Assembly: GCF_001945665.1 (NCBI RefSeq)
Contig: NZ_CP015780.1
Coordinates: forward strand, 744,001-808,000
Origin: Borreliella mayonii
GTDB lineage: Bacteria > Spirochaetota > Spirochaetia > Borreliales > Borreliaceae
DNA length: 64,000 nt
Direction: 5' to 3'
Position 1 is the stretch's first letter; every line of letters begins with the position of its first letter. Below, piece after piece: positions 63,827-64,000 of this stretch. Made by a program: the position numbers and the translations under genes. Under the pieces are notes generated by a model that made no database searches, was not told the origin of the DNA, and worked only from the letters and a program-made list of their open reading frames with translations.

Positions 63827-64000
63827 ATCTCCTCATAATTTAGCATCAAGTTTTCTATTATTAATTTTTTATTTTGATTATAGGGGCGATATTTGTAAAT
63901 ATTTTTCAAATGTTCTGTGTATTTTAGATATTGATTAATATCTATTTTGCTTTCTAAAAAATCTTTTCTAATGTTAATTGCAAGTTCGTTTAAAAATATT
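63823..64000 (-). CDS. Partial gene upstream of hk2, C-terminus only
   Basis: An open minus-strand frame enters from base 63999 and ends with the TGA at 63825-63823, which overlaps the hk2 ATG. The visible 58 residues are helical and Lys/Asn/Ile-rich; the end (YRPYNQNKKLIIENLMLNYEEI region) faintly recalls the C-terminus of DNA polymerase III delta' subunits (NxxxxLxLExLLL), which is only a suggestion. The overlap shows translational coupling to hk2. Confidence 0.65.
   Translation of the reverse strand, partial: IFLNELAINIRKDFLESKIDINQYLKYTEHLKNIYKYRPYNQNKKLIIENLMLNYEEI

Noticed and set aside
63823..64000. Apparent frameshift or early stop in the partial gene at the right edge
   Set aside because: On a first reading I inserted an extra A in the run near 63870; rereading base by base, the frame is open down to the TGA overlapping hk2.
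1..64000. Prophage, insertion sequence or integrated plasmid segment
   Set aside because: No transposase, integrase, phage structural or plasmid partition cluster was seen. The only phage-related names (MazG/gp37-like, ParB-like) are ordinary chromosomal genes here.

Overview
The window is a 64 kb stretch of very AT-rich, gene-dense chromosome from a Lyme-disease spirochete of the Borrelia burgdorferi sensu lato group (Borreliella). Three things support this. There is a near-complete P83/100 antigen gene (43783-45897), which is restricted to Borrelia. The cassette of PlzA (PilZ), CoA-disulfide reductase, Hk2/Rrp2 and a lone rnpB is in the gene order I know from the B. burgdorferi chromosome, roughly B31 loci BB0707 to BB0765. 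The codon usage is extremely A+T-biased, with many TTG and GTG starts. The exact species cannot be fixed from memory; P83/100 differs from the B31 allele as I recall it. No prophage, insertion sequence, CRISPR array or integrated plasmid is visible. This looks like conserved core chromosome.

Layout. 1-8.0 kb: two hypothetical genes (the first cut by the window edge), tRNA-Thr and tRNA-Tyr, then mltG-dnaG-rpoD-zinc ribbon gene and RNase P RNA. 8.0-14.5 kb: the cell-elongation cluster, TPR protein-mreB-mreC-mreD-PBP2-rodA, with very tight spacing. 14.7-23.5 kb: thrS, pgsA, a secreted repeat protein, a CYTH enzyme on the other strand, the KtrB/KtrA potassium channel pair, a MinD-like ATPase and a phosphofructokinase. 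23.6-31.1 kb, minus strand: PBP1a, a short ParB-domain protein, pgi, a cystine-type symporter and CoA-disulfide reductase. 31.2-38.2 kb: plzA, a Sua5 homologue, rlpA, a dihydrouridine synthase and valS. 38.2-40.2 kb, minus: a secreted hypothetical, an MnmC-type methyltransferase and groES. 40.3-46.9 kb: an ABC-F ATPase, a beta-propeller protein, P83/100, tRNA-Pro/tRNA-Arg and nth. 46.9-57.2 kb, mostly minus: OppBC, an FtsB-like protein, a four-gene Gld-type ABC exporter cluster, RNase Z and an MnmC-type FAD oxidoreductase. 57.4-64 kb: ClpP-like protease, a lipoprotein, tRNA-Leu, a DUF368 membrane protein, a MazG-like enzyme, a LysM/M23 endopeptidase, and the Rrp2/Hk2 two-component system that heads the RpoN-RpoS pathway.

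How it works together. Much of the window serves envelope building: MltG, MreBCD/PBP2/RodA, PBP1a, RlpA, the M23 peptidase, the DUF368 undecaprenyl-phosphate translocase family and PgsA. A second theme is tRNA supply and modification: four tRNAs, RNase P, RNase Z, ThrRS, ValRS, Dus, Sua5 and two separate halves of an MnmC-type enzyme. A third is regulation: sigma-70, the c-di-GMP receptor PlzA and Rrp2/Hk2.

The most interesting observations are an ABC-F ATPase with one site that has decayed on both faces, an MnmC enzyme apparently split into two distant genes, a 'GltP' that looks like a TcyP cystine symporter next to the CoA disulfide reductase, a ThrRS without a TGS domain, an endonuclease III with altered Fe-S cysteine spacing, an orphan plus-strand terminator, and strong palindromes upstream of plzA and mltG. 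I do not see a wholly new multi-gene system; the Gld-type ABC cluster of unknown substrate is the closest candidate.
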